Below are positions 22,234 to 33,429 of a DNA stretch of 64,000 nucleotides, piece by piece. The notes under the pieces are model-generated. The model saw nothing but the letters and a program-made list of their open reading frames with translations. It was not told the DNA's origin and did no database searches. The DNA comes from Kingdonia uniflora (Eukaryota > Streptophyta > Magnoliopsida > Ranunculales > Circaeasteraceae), in contig JACGCM010000310.1 in assembly GCA_014058105.1 (NCBI GenBank), forward strand, positions 186,001-250,000, read 5' to 3'. Numbering within the stretch: position 1 is the first letter of the stretch; every line of letters begins with the position of its first letter. A program made the translations under genes and the position numbers.

Positions 22234-22813
22234 TATAGGGACTTATCCCTCGATCTCGCTTAAAAATCAAGCTCACGAAGCTCGATTTATCTCCATCTCA
22301 GGCTCACGTTTTTTTAATGCTTGACACTCCATTCAACATTCCAACCAACCCCACGAACTACTCAAGAACGTGGGTTGAGCGAATCCCAAGAAATGTTATC
22401 CAGTCAAAGGCACCTTCCTCCCACGAACTCATTAGTTATTCAGTCAACCACCACTAACCATATTATTTAGAGAATATGCTCCAGCACGATGAAAAGTAGC
22501 AGGAAAAGCCTATATAAAGGAAAAGTTCCAGAAGAGACAGGAACCAGAAAAATTATACAAACTTTTTACTTATGAGATCAAAATCATTTCTATATATTTT
22601 GAGATCACTTGTTATAAAGATATCTGTTTCAAGCAATAAAGATACTTTTACGTAAAACCTCCATACGAGGTCTTAGTTTTTACCTATTCAGAGGTTTTTC
22701 ACGCTAAAAATACTTGTTTCCATTTCTTACTTTTCGTTAGAATCTTGTTACAGGTTTATTGGTGTGATAGTTAATTTCTAATCATTTCGAGCTTGCGGAA
22801 TTTGGCCATTACA
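22234..22813 (+). repeat. 3' LTR of Tat A
   Basis: Matches 8620-9198. The first bases are TATAGGGAC (TG mutated to TA). A TATATAAAG box lies at 22511-22519. It ends GCCATTACA, followed by the TSD CTGGT. Confidence 0.92.
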
Positions 22814-22818
22814 CTGGT

Positions 22819-23340
22819 TACAAATTATCTTTCACAAACCAAAGAATACCTGAATGGTGATCCTCAATATTAACCCCTAATTGGGCATATATATTCTCTA
22901 AAAACAAGAGGGAGTTCAAAACTAATTCTCTATAAAAAAAAAATCTAAAAACTTTGCCAATAATTTGATGATTCCAAGTTGAAAATTTTAGACAAATTAA
23001 GAAAAACTATTTTCTCAAAGATAAAACAAACACTTACCCAAGGAAAATATTTTCCTTTAGAATTTTCAATACAATCATATGATTACTACGTGTTACAGTA
23101 AATAATAAGATTGGTATACAAGTATTTGCCCACGAATACTAGATTCAAAACACAATTTTCTGGGAAAAATATTTTCTTTAAAATTTTTTAAAACCCCTAT
23201 ATTATCGTTGATATTCAAAAAAATGTAATAGGTGGTTCTGACAAAGCAAGTCCTTGAGGCATCCCCAAAATTATAATTTTTCAAAAATATGTTTTCTTTT
23301 AGTAGAAGAAAACTATATAAAATATTTATGAATGTGGGGA
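22819..23340 (-). repeat. AT-rich segment of F3 with a degenerate 120-bp tandem repeat
   Basis: On the minus strand AAAGAAAACATATTTTTGAAAA, AAAGAAAATATTTTTCCCAG and AAAGGAAAATATTTTCC recur about 120 bp apart (near 23300, 23180 and 23059), so there are two to three worn copies. No gene is seen. A GGGTAAGTG donor-like site lies near 23038 on the minus strand. Confidence 0.5.
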
Positions 23341-24130
23341 TCAAGAAACAATTGACTCTAACAAACATTTTAAATTTCTGTGCCTAAAATCACAACTTAT
23401 CTCAAGGGACTCATCCTGACCATTTACATGGATATTCATTGGCTTAGGGACATGGCCAAGTTGAAATACTTTTTCAGATGCTAATGATTGTACCATTTCA
23501 TGAATCTCAAGATCATTCGAGTCTTCGAAATAATTTAACCATTTGTCAACAGAAATACAACAAGAGTTATCTCCGTACAAGTCCTCAAAATTGTTTATGC
23601 TCATGGTACCCCCATTAGTCTCAGGCGATAGAGGTATGGATGTAAGAAAGAAAGATGAAGAAGGTGACACTGGCTGGGATAAAGATGGTGCTCGTATTTT
23701 CTCAAGAATCGATGCTGAATTCACAATTCCAGGAAATTTGTCATCATCCACATCATCTGAGAAATCATCTAAGAATTTGGAAAAATACTCATTTTTATCA
23801 TGATATCATTTATGAATTGGTGGGGCTCTATCGGTGAAGAGATGGATAATGACATCGGTGGTTTAATGTTGAGGGCAGAATTAGGAGGTGATTGAGAAAG
23901 AATTTTATTGAACATGTTAGCCGCTTCCTTTAGAGCTTCTTGTGACATAGGATCGTCGACCTTAAAATGTTCATCTTCTAAATCTGTCTCATAATATGGT
24001 ATCCATTCACCCCACGGGGAAAACATTCCTTGATTATGCTTAAATTAATTATTTTCTAAATTACAATGGGATTTAACTTCAAGTTGTTCTTCTTCATTGC
24101 TTAGAATTTTTTCGTGCTCTATTTCACTCC
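23341..24130 (-). pseudogene. Unrecognised coding-like segment fused to gag in F3
   Basis: Minus strand. From the gag frame at about 24130 the sequence reads EEEQLEVKSH, one stop, then MFSPWGEWIPYYETDLEDEH (ATG 24026) and ALKEAANMFNKILSQSPPNS. A one-base shift in an A run near 23800 leads to FLDDFSDDVDDDKFPGIVNS, then LSQPVSPSSSFFLTSIPLSP and VDKWLNYFEDSNDLEIHEMV, and a stop at 23341-23343. It is acidic and Ser/Pro-rich, about 230 residues. It resembles no Athila protein I know, and normal gag-pol is absent here. A captured host gene fragment is the leading explanation; a diverged element-specific ORF is the alternative. Confidence 0.5.
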
Positions 24131-24509
24131 ACTTTATTGACAACTGAGTTATCTGAGTCTATAAGCTAGAGATAGATTAGGTCGCAGAAGTTTGATTCAC
24201 CAAAGTCTGTTGTTGGAATTACATTATTTGTTGCTGAAATTGCAATGCTTGCTGTTGGCTTTCAATTTATTATTGCATGAAGAGAGGAAGGGTATCTTCC
24301 AAAGATGGTTTGAGTGGAGTGGGTTGGAACTGTTTTGATGACTGAAGGGATTGTTGAGTCTTTATATGGGAATGAGGCTGGAAAGGTTCCACGTATTAAG
24401 AATTTTGGTAATCACATGATTGAAAATGATTTTGATGATATTGTAGGATGTCAAAATGTGAGCCGTATGAATTCCAATGTTCTTGCATGTACGAAATTTT
24501 ACAATTAAA
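24131..24509 (-). pseudogene. Truncated Athila gag in F3
   Basis: On the minus strand the stretch with repeated Gln (QQQALQFQQQIM, TLVNQ) and a preceding KPSLEDTLPLFMQ matches gag of F1 (complement of about 34210-34400, KPSLDNTLALFIQQSMQFQQ). The N-terminal capsid half is deleted: the sequence jumps to the 5' leader at about 24510. Downstream it runs on in the same frame into the unrecognised segment. Confidence 0.7.
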
Positions 24510-25974
24510 TTAACACCCAATGCAAAAACAAATCAATCAAGCCTAAAAATCTAACACTTCGTCATTTTTTTAGATGAAATAATTGGGTCTCCCCTAAATT
24601 TTTCTATGTTAAAAAATGGATAGGATGGCTGAAGGCTTTGGTTCCTATACTCCCCTACGTCACTGAACTAGTACTAGCTTAGAGTTGATGTTCAGTCCTC
24701 ACGCCTGAGCGAGTCGCCTTATCGCAGGTCAACACTCGGAATGGTGACGTCGCAAACCTACAACGATGAAGTGCTAGGCTAGGGCCGTATCCTTGGAACC
24801 CATGTTTGCACCCTGGCCTAGTTCACCTATTTGTTGGATGATTAAATCTCGCGGGAATCTTACTACTCCTTTTTATTATCAGTTATTTTCAGGTCCGAGA
24901 CGTTTAATTTTTCTGTGATACGAATTTCTTTGTATCCCTAATGGGTGGTCCCACCTGTTAGAGTATTTTTTGGGTGATGAAATCTCGCAAATCTTTAATA
25001 GTTTTTACCTTTACTAATCTTAGAATGAAAAGAAATTTTAAACACATCAATAGGTCAATCCAAACACAGTAAAATTTTTATTAAAGTGTCGTGTATTTGT
25101 ACAGTCCAACCGACTTTATATTCCTAGTACCAGGGTAGAACGGATATAAACCTCTTTTAGATGTCAATTTTATAGAGTTGCCAACCTACAGGAAGTATTT
25201 TCCGGTGAAGCTGTGGCCTCCCCTTCACTTAGGGGGCGAAGGAAGGAAGTTCCCCTTCATTTAGGGGGTACAAGAAGGATTAGGTAAAAGCTTGCCAATG
25301 TACTTTGTAAATTCTTTACAATCTCTGAGTACCAACTTTGTGACTATCTTGTAAAACAAGAGAAAAAGGATTAGTGAACTTGCGACAACAATATTAATCC
25401 AATTTCCAAGTTTATTGTAGTCTATGATGTCATGATTTTCAAATGTGCATATCATCCAGGTCAGTTGAGAGAGAACATTAAATAATATCAATTTATAAAG
25501 ATAATTCAAAAAGAAACAACATTCAAGAAGGAAAATTTCTAAAATTTAGCTACCCTGCCGCTCAAAACAAGTAATTAATGAACAATGGTGTCCTTTACTG
25601 AGACTGTTTTTACTATTATTTCAAAGGGCTATAACTCTCAGATGACTAAACATAAAAATATGATCTACAACAATTCGGAAATGGTTTTGAATTATCTAAA
25701 ACTTTTGTAACAAACGTATATCCCAATTATGAAGTTTAGGAACACGCTCTTCATTGAAAACTGAGTATATTTCTTCAAAAATTAATATATCCGAAGCCGC
25801 TTATCAGATATTATTATATCTAATTTATTCAAAAATAAACCTCATAGATCTAATCATAAAACTAATTGACAAACTTAACCACTAACCTTGATAGCACACC
25901 AAAGAGCTAAAATAGAAGAAAATAATTTATAGAAAAGAAATTCGGTATTAAAAAGAATCGTTATCACCATTGCC
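24510..25974 (-). other. Athila 5' leader of F3
   Basis: Matches the leader of F1 (about 35705-36960) and, inverted, that of F2 (about 61000-61900). It includes the stretch around 24690-24760 with CTCACGCCTGAGCGAGTCGCC. From about 25750 to 25974 the similarity to F1 is lost, so F3 is a different subfamily. The long minus-strand frame at 25261-25509 lies in this leader and is not supported as a gene. Confidence 0.7.
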
Positions 25975-25992
25975 TCCCCGGCAGCGACGTCA
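25975..25992 (-). other. Mutated Athila primer-binding site of F3
   Basis: The minus strand reads TGACGTCGCTGCCGGGGA, two G-to-A/C-to-T changes from TGGCGCCGCTGCCGGGGA, the Asp-tRNA-type site of Athila elements. The LTR expected beyond it is missing: Tat C sequence starts within a few bases. Confidence 0.6.
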
Positions 25993-25999
25993 TTTGATA

Positions 26000-26366
26000 T
26001 GAGGTTTCACCATTTGAGATTCAGAAGTTGAAGTTGAGATATTTTTGTGATCGGTCCTTGGAGATGCCTACCCCTGTTCCCGTTCTGCCGACGTATCAAG
26101 GTATGTCAAAAGAAGAGGCGGCTAATGCTGAGGGTGAATTTTACTATATGTGGAGATTTTATCATGTTGTCTTAACAGGCAAGCAACATTGGAGGTGTCT
26201 CTGCATCCTTATGGAAGATAAGGTTGAGGAGACAGTTGCACCGATATCTTGCGAGGGATTAGATTCTAAGGTCGGGCCCTCTACATCTTTACTAATTTTG
26301 AGGAGATGATGGTTATAGAGGAGGCGACGGTGGTAGTGGGGAAGGGAGACAGAGAATGGAAGTCTG
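26000..26366 (+). pseudogene. Tat C aORF2 (antisense to its element), 5' truncated
   Basis: Reads KLRYFCDRSLEMPTPVPVLP, TYQGMSKEEAANAEGEFYYM and WRFYHVVLTGKQHW, the same core as Tat A aORF2 (VPIPPTYQGLSEEE, FYYKWRFHVFILAGEEWW). In a shifted frame a Gly-rich tail GDDGYRGGDGGSGEGRQR follows at about 26301-26357, parallel to the Tat A tail. The 5' end is lost at the junction with F3. No known domain. Confidence 0.6.
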
Positions 26367-27262
26367 CTACTGCACTTTTATCATTTCTTGGCGTTAAGAA
26401 GACCTTCTATTTGAAGAGTTGTTTCAAGCATTGTATATTTTTCTTTCATGCCCAGACTTCCTCCAAACCAAGCTTTTGGTCAGAGTAAGATGGTGCGAAG
26501 GAAGGACGTATGGCGGCTTCCAATGCCTGTTTTGCATTAGAGGATTCTTTGAGGTAAAAATCACTTAAATCAGATAAACTCAAAGATTTGATGTTTTGGA
26601 TTGCCTGAATGACTTGTTATTTGTAAAGCACTTAAAAATTGTTATCTGTAAAGTACCTGATCTTGGAGTACTTGAAAGACTTGTTATTTGTAAAGTACTT
26701 GAAAGATTTGTTATTTGTAAAGTACTTAAAAGATTTGCTATCTGTAAAGTATCTGTAATTTATATTAGAGCAAAATAAAATTATTTATCTAAACTCTGCG
26801 TTGATTTATGTATAGAATAACTCTAGAAATTGAGCTATGAATGATTCGAAGATTTACGAATATAGGATGAAATATTAGGTACGAGATTAAAACGTACAAT
26901 CTGCTTATAAAAAATGAACTATAAAAATATGTTTGTAACATGAAATATGTGTAAGGTATGATCAAACAGAGTAACTTAGAATAATCGGGGAAGAGAGAAA
27001 AGTGCTAAAGTTTTAGGATGGGAAATTTGAGCTCATAGAGGTCGATCCCAAAAATTAGATTTGAAAGAATAAGCTCGATATGGAATAGGCCGATATGATA
27101 GAGGTCGATAGGGAGAGATATGTTTAAATAACTTTACTCAGGATTCTAGGGTTCTCTGTTATGAAAGACAAGATAATATCACGAACTGTGGGGGATCGGC
27201 AATAATCTAGAAAGTTGCATAAAATAAAGGAAATGAGTTTAAACAGGTAGAAAAGAATAGAA
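26367..27262 (+). other. Spacer between aORF2 and aORF3 in Tat C
   Basis: No gene is seen apart from the minisatellite at 26608-26760. AT-rich with purine-rich runs near 27000-27200. Confidence 0.5.
26608..26760 (+). repeat. 27-bp minisatellite
   Basis: Units of the type TTGTTATTTGTAAAGTACTTGAAAGAT (27 bp) recur about five times. The first two are imperfect and the second has a longer spacer. The short open frame over it is a product of the repeat. Tat A has only two dispersed copies of the core phrase at the matching place. Confidence 0.8.
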
Positions 27263-27604
27263 ATGGCATGGACTCAATCTGTTAGAATTCATTATGCCGC
27301 TGAGGGACGGTTGGCGCTAAAGATAGCTGAAGTACGGGAGTAGATTTTTAACTTGTTAGATTATGATGTTGAACTGCTAGTGAGGGAGTATCAATTTGAT
27401 GGCTTAGATTGGATGGGTAGGGAGCGTGAGTACGAACGTAATTTCTATGAGGAGTTGTTTCGGGAAGTGATGATGGAACCTGCAGCTCGAAAAGATGTTG
27501 TGAGATTGATTGCTAAAGAAGAAATTGAATTGGAAGATATGAAGATTGCAGGAGGTAAACTGATAGGATGTGGTTCACCAGGATATCAGGGATGTTTTAA
27601 GTGT
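27263..27604 (+). pseudogene. Tat C aORF3, interrupted by F1
   Basis: ATG 27263 gives MAWTQSVRIHYAAEGRLALK, then a stop, then FNLLDYDVELLVREYQFDGL, REREYERNFYEELFREV and LIAKEEIELEDMKI. It aligns with Tat A aORF3 (GWYRLDL..., FDSFGYDAELPV, RSRELEYARYLYE, IAEVETEFKDL). F1 has inserted at 27604, near or just past the C-terminus. Conservation of charged and aromatic positions while codons differ suggests past selection on protein. Family unknown. Confidence 0.6.
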
Positions 27605-28714
27605 TGATCGACTATATAAACTGACGTCTTAAAAGACCCGCAAGTTTGCAGTGTACCGTTAACAATAAGGGTAAGCGGGGTCGTATCCCAAGAGACTTGT
27701 GGTGCGAATTATACTTCGAGCTACTAGTTTTATCCAATTACAATGAGTTTGGGTAGGTTATGAAATAAATAGAAGAACGAAGCAAATTATAAGATAAATT
27801 AGAGTGGAAACCATGCCATCGATTCCACTCTATCCTTTAAAACCCTTAGATAGCCTAAATAATTAAAGTAAATTACGAGTTCCTGTATCGCTTATCCTTG
27901 GTCATTCATATGTAATACATCAAAAAATACAAGAGATTTAGTAATTGGGAACTACCCGTAAACCAACTTACTCAACCATGGTCTGGTTGATAAGTATGGA
28001 TTATGTTCTCTTCTCCATGTTCCTAACCTATCTTGTTATGATCCAACAAGATGGCTACATAGATTCATTATTCCTCCTAATCCTAGCTATGGTCAAGTAT
28101 AGGATGAAGGAATACGAATATGCAAAATTTTGAGATAAAGATAAGGTAATTACTCTAACTAAGCTGCACAATCTACACTAAGTCTATATTGGGTGGAGCT
28201 TCCTCTAGCCTTGGCTAAGAAGATTAGTTACTCATCCCTTTGATCATTGTCATACTACTATTACTATGATAAGATTAAACGGCAAGAACAAGATAAAGAA
28301 TAAGCTTTATTGCTATGAACTTTGATTTATACTCTCCAAGAAGATCTCTCACGGGTAGGATTCCCCTCCTATTTATAGAGTATAAGAAGAGTTACTAAAA
28401 ATCACCATTAATATAAAATCCCCTAAACAATGCCTAAAATCATGCATTACAACTCATGAGAATAATATATATATCTAATTCACTTCAATGGGCTTCCATG
28501 CATGGGCCTTTGGTTGACAACTTCAAATGAGAATCATTGTTGGAGTACATCACCCTTGATCTTCATTAAAAACCAAAAAATTGTACGACTTGTTTATCAT
28601 GTGGCCGATTTCTATAAATTCAAACAAAAATACTATTAGTGTCACATTTATTAAATAAATGACTAGGTATATATAAATTTAGAAGTTGTACACGTAAATA
28701 TTACGTATCTATCA
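27605..28714 (-). repeat. 3' LTR of F1
   Basis: On the minus strand it begins TGATAGATACGTAATATTTA and ends in CGATCA. The complement of CTATTTATA at 28369-28377 gives a TATA box. It matches 37161-38264. Confidence 0.92.
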
Positions 28715-30149
28715 AATACCCTAAAACTTATATTTTGCTAGTCATCGAGAAAAAGTAAACAAAAACCCTTTTCGCATATCACGTGGTTAGATTTAGCGTA
28801 TGCAACAAGCCATTAAACCCCCAGGTTTAGCCTGGTGGACGAGTGTTGTCTCGTAAGGGTTTGCAGTGACTATACCCACAAAAGTCAATAATAACATTTT
28901 AAACAAATCTAAAATACACATGACTCATTTCTTGTGAACTTAACCTTACTTAGTTGTGAAAAAAATATACCAATGAAAAAATCCTTAAACTTGATATTCT
29001 CCTAAGTATATCAAAGAATATTTTATGTTTATCCAAAACTAGAGGTACTACCTCAAGATTAGAAAGAGATTCATGTATTTTTCTTAAGCTATATTTGAGT
29101 GTACAATGAAAATTGTTTTATCGCCAAATACGTTGTCTAGAATAATTTATTCAATTTTTTTGGTAGTCTAGTTCTCACTGGAATAAATTCAACAGTCAGT
29201 TCGATAAGTGCCTTAGTCAATTCATTTTTTCTTTTCTTTTGTAAGCCTTTTCTTTTGAGTACTTTCTTTCTTAGTGAAGCCTCCGTAACAAGGAGTTTTC
29301 GGTCGATAATCCCTGCCAGTTAGCTAAGGTTGCCAGGGTGTGGTGCCCCATCATGACCGAGACTCAGGATTCTCACAAGTAACATTTTTTTGTGCTCCTT
29401 TCACATAGTTCATGGTCAAACTCGAGATTGGTGATAATTTTTCCTCTTTCAGTTCTTAACCATGCGAGTAGCCTTGCAGTGTGAAAGTTTTTAAAGCATA
29501 TTTGGCTTATTTATTATTATTTTCTTAGGAATGAACTTATTCTTAGGCAGTTGTCTTCTTTGTAGCAAACTATTCCTAACATAAATACTAAATTTCTCTT
29601 ATACTGAGCAAAAATCTATTGAAGGTATTAATTGCAAAACTACAATGAAGTGCACATTTTCAAAATATGTCAAGTTAACTTGAGTTAGTCGCTAATAAAA
29701 AGATAGTACATCATGCTTAAGATATTTCAAAATATTTTATTGTATACTTGGTACAATTTCAAAATTTATGTTTTTCCATAATATTTATGTCAAGGTAAAA
29801 TCAGCTTAAGTGTTTGGAAATTTGCCAAAAATATATCATACATTGCTTAAGTGCCATTATTTTACTTTTCTTCAAAAAGTATATCAAGAAATGGTTTCCT
29901 ACCCCCAAATTTAAATCAAGCATTGCCCTCAATGTTAGAGAACAAGAAAATAAATGCAAGTGTGAAACTGAATTATCTTACCTGAATGTATTAAGGGTTG
30001 CCTCCCAAGAAGTGCTAAGTTTATCGTCTTCAGCCAGACAAATGTACACTCATGCTTAAATGATTTATAATGGTATTATAGGGGTACTTATTATTAGTTC
30101 TGATATACTGGATCATTTCAAAATGTAATCTCTTCATCAAAAGTGTAGG
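28715..30149 (-). other. F1 3' untranslated region
   Basis: Non-coding on both strands. The purine-rich AAGTTTTAGGGTATTT on the minus strand directly precedes the 3' LTR. About 28785-28890 matches Athila B 47260-47360 inverted. About 29750-30060 is the conserved post-pol block with GTCTGGCTGAAGACGATAAA and an internal purine tract (complement of 29898-29912). Confidence 0.75.
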
Positions 30150-31385
30150 ACTCTAAGTACGGTTTTAATCGTTAGCCATTGACCTTAAAAATATTTCCAT
30201 TCCTAGGATCCTTCACCTCTACGGCTCTATGAGGCTAAACAGTTTTAACTACAAAAGGGCTGTACCAACGAGAACGTAATTTACTAAGAAATAAACGTAG
30301 CCGTGAATTAAAGAGTAAAACTTTCTGATTAGGCTCAAAAGTTTTACGAACAATCTACTTATCATGAAAAGCTTTAGTTCATTCCTTGTAAATTTTAGCA
30401 TTTTAATAAGCTTCGTGACGAATATCGTCAAGTTTAGAAAGTTAAAGTTTTCTATGTGATCTGGCTTTATTCATTTCAAAGTTGAAGGCCCTTATAGCCC
30501 AGAGAGCCTTGTGTTTTAATTTCACAGGTAAGTGGCAAGCCTTCCCAAAGACAGGTCTATGGGGTGACATACCAATCGATATTTTATAAGCTGTTCGATA
30601 TACCCAAAGGGCATCATCAAGACGATCAAACCAATCTTTATGATCGGTTCGAATGGATTTTTCTAAAATTCTTTTGATCTTCTGATTTGATACTTCAACT
30701 TGACCACTTGTTTGTGGATGATAAGGTGTGGCAAATTTATGAGCGATGGAGTAAGTTTTCAAAAGATTTTGAAAGACACTGTTACAAAAATGTTTACCAC
30801 CATCACTAATAATTGCCCGAGGTATGCCAAAATGATTCAAAATGGTTTTTAAAATTTTTACCACGGGCTTATGGTCATTCGCTTGACATGGCACCGCCTC
30901 AACCCATTTAGAAACATAATCGATTGTAACTAAAATGTAAAGGTAATCGCGAGAAGAAGGAAATGGGCCCATAAAGTCAATGCCCTAAACATCAAATAGT
31001 TAAACAATAAAAATGTTGTTCAAGGGTATCATGTTTCGATGAGGAATATTCTCGGTCCTCTGGCACCTATCCAATTTAGAACAAAAGGTATGTGCGTCGC
31101 GAAAAAGGGTAGGCCAATAAAGACCAGATTGAAGGACTTTTACAGCAGTTTTCTTGGTCCCAAAATGTCCTCTGCAAGTAAAGGTATGGCAAAATGTGAG
31201 TACACTATGGAACTCATCATTTGGGATGCATCTCCTAATCACTTGGTCGGAACAAAACTTATAAAGATAAGGATCATCCCAACTAAAGTGTCTAACCTCG
31301 TGCAAGAATTTGGTTCTATCTTGTTTTGACCAATAGATAGGTAATAGTTGCGTTGCAAAATAATTGACAATATTGGCGTACAAAG
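30150..31385 (-). pseudogene. F1 integrase
   Basis: Minus strand. The zinc-binding region reads HTFTCRGHFGTKKTAVKVLQ and later FCSKLDRCQR, an HHCC arrangement. After a short break the core reads [55 protein letters not shown] and [20 protein letters not shown]. Asp in ISDGG and Glu in GQVEVSN are present. The Asp before MGPF falls in the damaged part. WVYRTAYKISIGMSPHRPVF and the C-terminal [12 protein letters not shown] follow. The enzyme inserts cDNA and has no chromodomain. Broken by a few stops. Confidence 0.9.
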
Positions 31386-31439
31386 GCAGTTATGAGACAG
31401 CCATGAGCTACTCATCAGGAAATGTCTTTAAGAATGGGA

Positions 31440-32780
31440 AAAAATTGTCAGCACCCTCAGTGAGAATTCGAGATAGATGATCCGCAACCACATTCTCAAC
31501 ACCGTTCTTATCTCGAATTTTCGATATCAAATTCTTATAACAAAAGAATCCATCTGATTAAGTGAGGCTTAACATCTTTTTTAGGTAGTAAATACTTTAA
31601 GGCCGCATGGTCAGTGTAAACAATGATTTTTGATCCATAAGGTATGAACGAAATTTCACCAAGGCCAATAATATGGCTAATAACTCCTTTTCCGTAGTAG
31701 AGTAATTTAACAGTGCGTCATTGAGCGTGCAACTAGCATAGTAAATAACATGAGGTTTATTATCTACTCTTTGCTTTAAAACCACTCCAGTAGCGTAATG
31801 AGAAGCATCGGACATGAGCTCGAAGGGAAGTTTCCAATTGGGAGGCTGGATGATAGGGGTTGAAGTTAATAAAAGTTTGAGCTTCTAAAAAGCTTCTTAA
31901 CATGCATCGTCAAAGTTGAAATCAGTGTTCTTAGCAAGTAAATTGTACAAGGGCTGGGAATTTTACTAAAAGCTTTGATGAGCCGGCGATAAAACCCGAC
32001 ATGGCCCAGAAATAATCGAATGGCCTTAACCGTCCAAGGTGGAGGTAAAGAAGTGACATCAATCTTGGCCTTATCAACTTTAATCCTTTTATTGGCGATA
32101 ATGTGTCCAAGAACTATCCCTTGTGTCACCATGAAGTGACACTTTTCCCAGTTTAGCACCAAATTGGTTTGTGTACATCGTTCTGGTATGAGCTCTAAAT
32201 GGTGTAAACATTCGTCAAAAGATGATCAAAAACTAAAATATCATCCATAAAGATTTCAAGAAATTTATTAACCATATCAGATAATATGTTCATCATATAA
32301 TGCTGGAATGTAGCGGGTGCATTGCACAACCCAAATGGCATACGTCGATAAGCATATGTCCCATACGGACACGTAAAAGTTCTCTTCTCCTAATCTTCTG
32401 GGGCAATGGAGATCTGGTTGTATCCAGCATAACCGTTAAGAAAACAGTAATATCTTTTTCCAGCTAAGCGTTTAAGCATTTGATCAATGAATAGAAGATG
32501 AAAATGATCTTTCCTTGTGACCGTGTTCAATTTCCTATAGTCAATACATACACGCCACCCAGTGGTTATGCGGGTGGGGATAAAGTCATTATTCTCATTC
32601 TCAACTATAGTAATCCCTGATTTCTTAGGTACAACTTAAACGGGACTGACCCACTTACTATCCGAAATGGGGTATATGATACCCGAGTCCAAAAATTTGA
32701 GAACTTCCTTCTTCACCACCTCCATCATGGTGAGATTCAACCGCCGTTGCATCTTGCAAGAATTTTTAGGCGCCTTCCTC
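31440..32780 (-). pseudogene. F1 reverse transcriptase and RNase H
   Basis: Minus strand. About 32760-32200 reads in pieces as VCIDYRKLNTVTRKDHFHLL, YYCFLNGYAGYNQISIAPED, RRMPFGLCNAPATFQHYMMN and FLEIFMDDILVFD, where FMDD is the usual Athila form of the YxDD active site. VLNWEKCHFMVTQGIVLGHI and GHVGFYRRLIKAFSKI follow, then RNase H with [39 protein letters not shown] and a [12 protein letters not shown] remnant. Frameshifts and stops are frequent, including near 31975 and 32150. Confidence 0.88.
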
Positions 32781-32902
32781 GAGATTGATACGATGCATGC
32801 AAACGGCTGGGCTAATCCCCTTCAAGTCTACTATAGACCACCCTATGGCTGATTTGTGTCTTCCAAGAACACCCATCAATCTACTTTCCTGGTCAACATT
32901 GA

Positions 32903-32995
32903 GGTTGGAAGCTATGATCATAGGCAGAGTGTTAGAATCACCTAAGAAGGTTGGAAACTATGATCATAGGCAGAGTGTTAGAATCACCTAAGAAA
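32903..32995 (-). repeat. 46-bp direct duplication inside F1 pol
   Basis: GGTTGGAA(G/A)CTATGATCATAGG...CACCTAAGAAG/A occurs twice in a row at 32903 and 32949, period 46 bp. Because 46 is not a multiple of three it shifts the frame. Athila B and F2 give no sign of it. Confidence 0.85.
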
Positions 32996-33429
32996 GCATA
33001 CTTCAAAGTCTTAGGTAATGGCTTGAGGTCTAACATGGGTGTATTAACAATGGATGGAATAAGCAAAGTAGTGGACGGTTCCAGAGGTTCAACATGAGGT
33101 CCCCATTTAGAGTTGTTAAAAATAGGTGTTGAGTCGAGTAGAACATTAAGCTCATCAACAATTGGATTTTCATCAAAGTCTTCGCCAAAGTTTACAAGAC
33201 ATGATTCTAAGGGGTCCTCAAAAAATGATTTAGGGAACGAGTTGTAAACTAGGGAGTCAATCATATTCAGCTCAGCCATATTATCAGAATGAGGGACTTA
33301 AGTATTATTATTAAAAACATTGAGCTTGATCTTCATGTCTCCCATTGATAGTTGTAAGATCCCATTAAAGCAATTAATAATGGCATGAGCAGTCGCAAGG
33401 AAAGGGAGACCCAATATGATGGGAATCTC

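Larger units (their letters stand above)
8620..22813 (+). mobile_element. Tat A: full-length Ty3/gypsy Tat-type element with antisense genes
   Basis: The element is bounded by a perfect 5-bp duplication CTGGT (8615-8619 and 22814-22818). LTRs of about 580 bp enclose a PBS, gag-protease-RT-RNase H-second RNase H-integrase on the plus strand, a four-copy 162-bp tandem repeat, and then three coding regions on the minus strand (aORF1, aORF3, aORF2) before the 3' LTR. A second, archaeal-type RNase H before integrase and antisense ORFs downstream of pol are hallmarks of the Tat lineage. All coding regions carry stops or frameshifts. It is inserted in F3. Confidence 0.93.
8250..25992 (-). mobile_element. 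F3: pol-less Athila derivative, split by Tat A
   Basis: On the minus strand from 25992 leftwards the order is: mutated Athila primer site (25992-25975), Athila 5' leader (to about 24510), gag fragment (to about 24130), an unrecognised coding-like segment fused in frame (to 23341), AT-rich sequence, then (across the Tat A insertion) the conserved Athila 3' untranslated block at 8614-8250. The TSD of Tat A (CTGGT) shows that 8619 and 22819 were once contiguous, so these parts belong to one older unit. No RT, RNase H or integrase is present. Both LTRs are missing or unrecognisable. The unity of F3 is an inference. Confidence 0.6.

Noticed and set aside
22819..23368. Minus-strand 91-codon frame as a gene
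   Set aside because: Made of AT-rich 120-bp repeats without coding signature.
25261..25509. Minus-strand frame with membrane-like segments
   Set aside because: Falls in the Athila leader; the matching F1 and F2 leaders are not open here.
26596..26778. 60-codon repetitive frame
   Set aside because: Open only because the 27-bp minisatellite is a multiple of three; no protein family.
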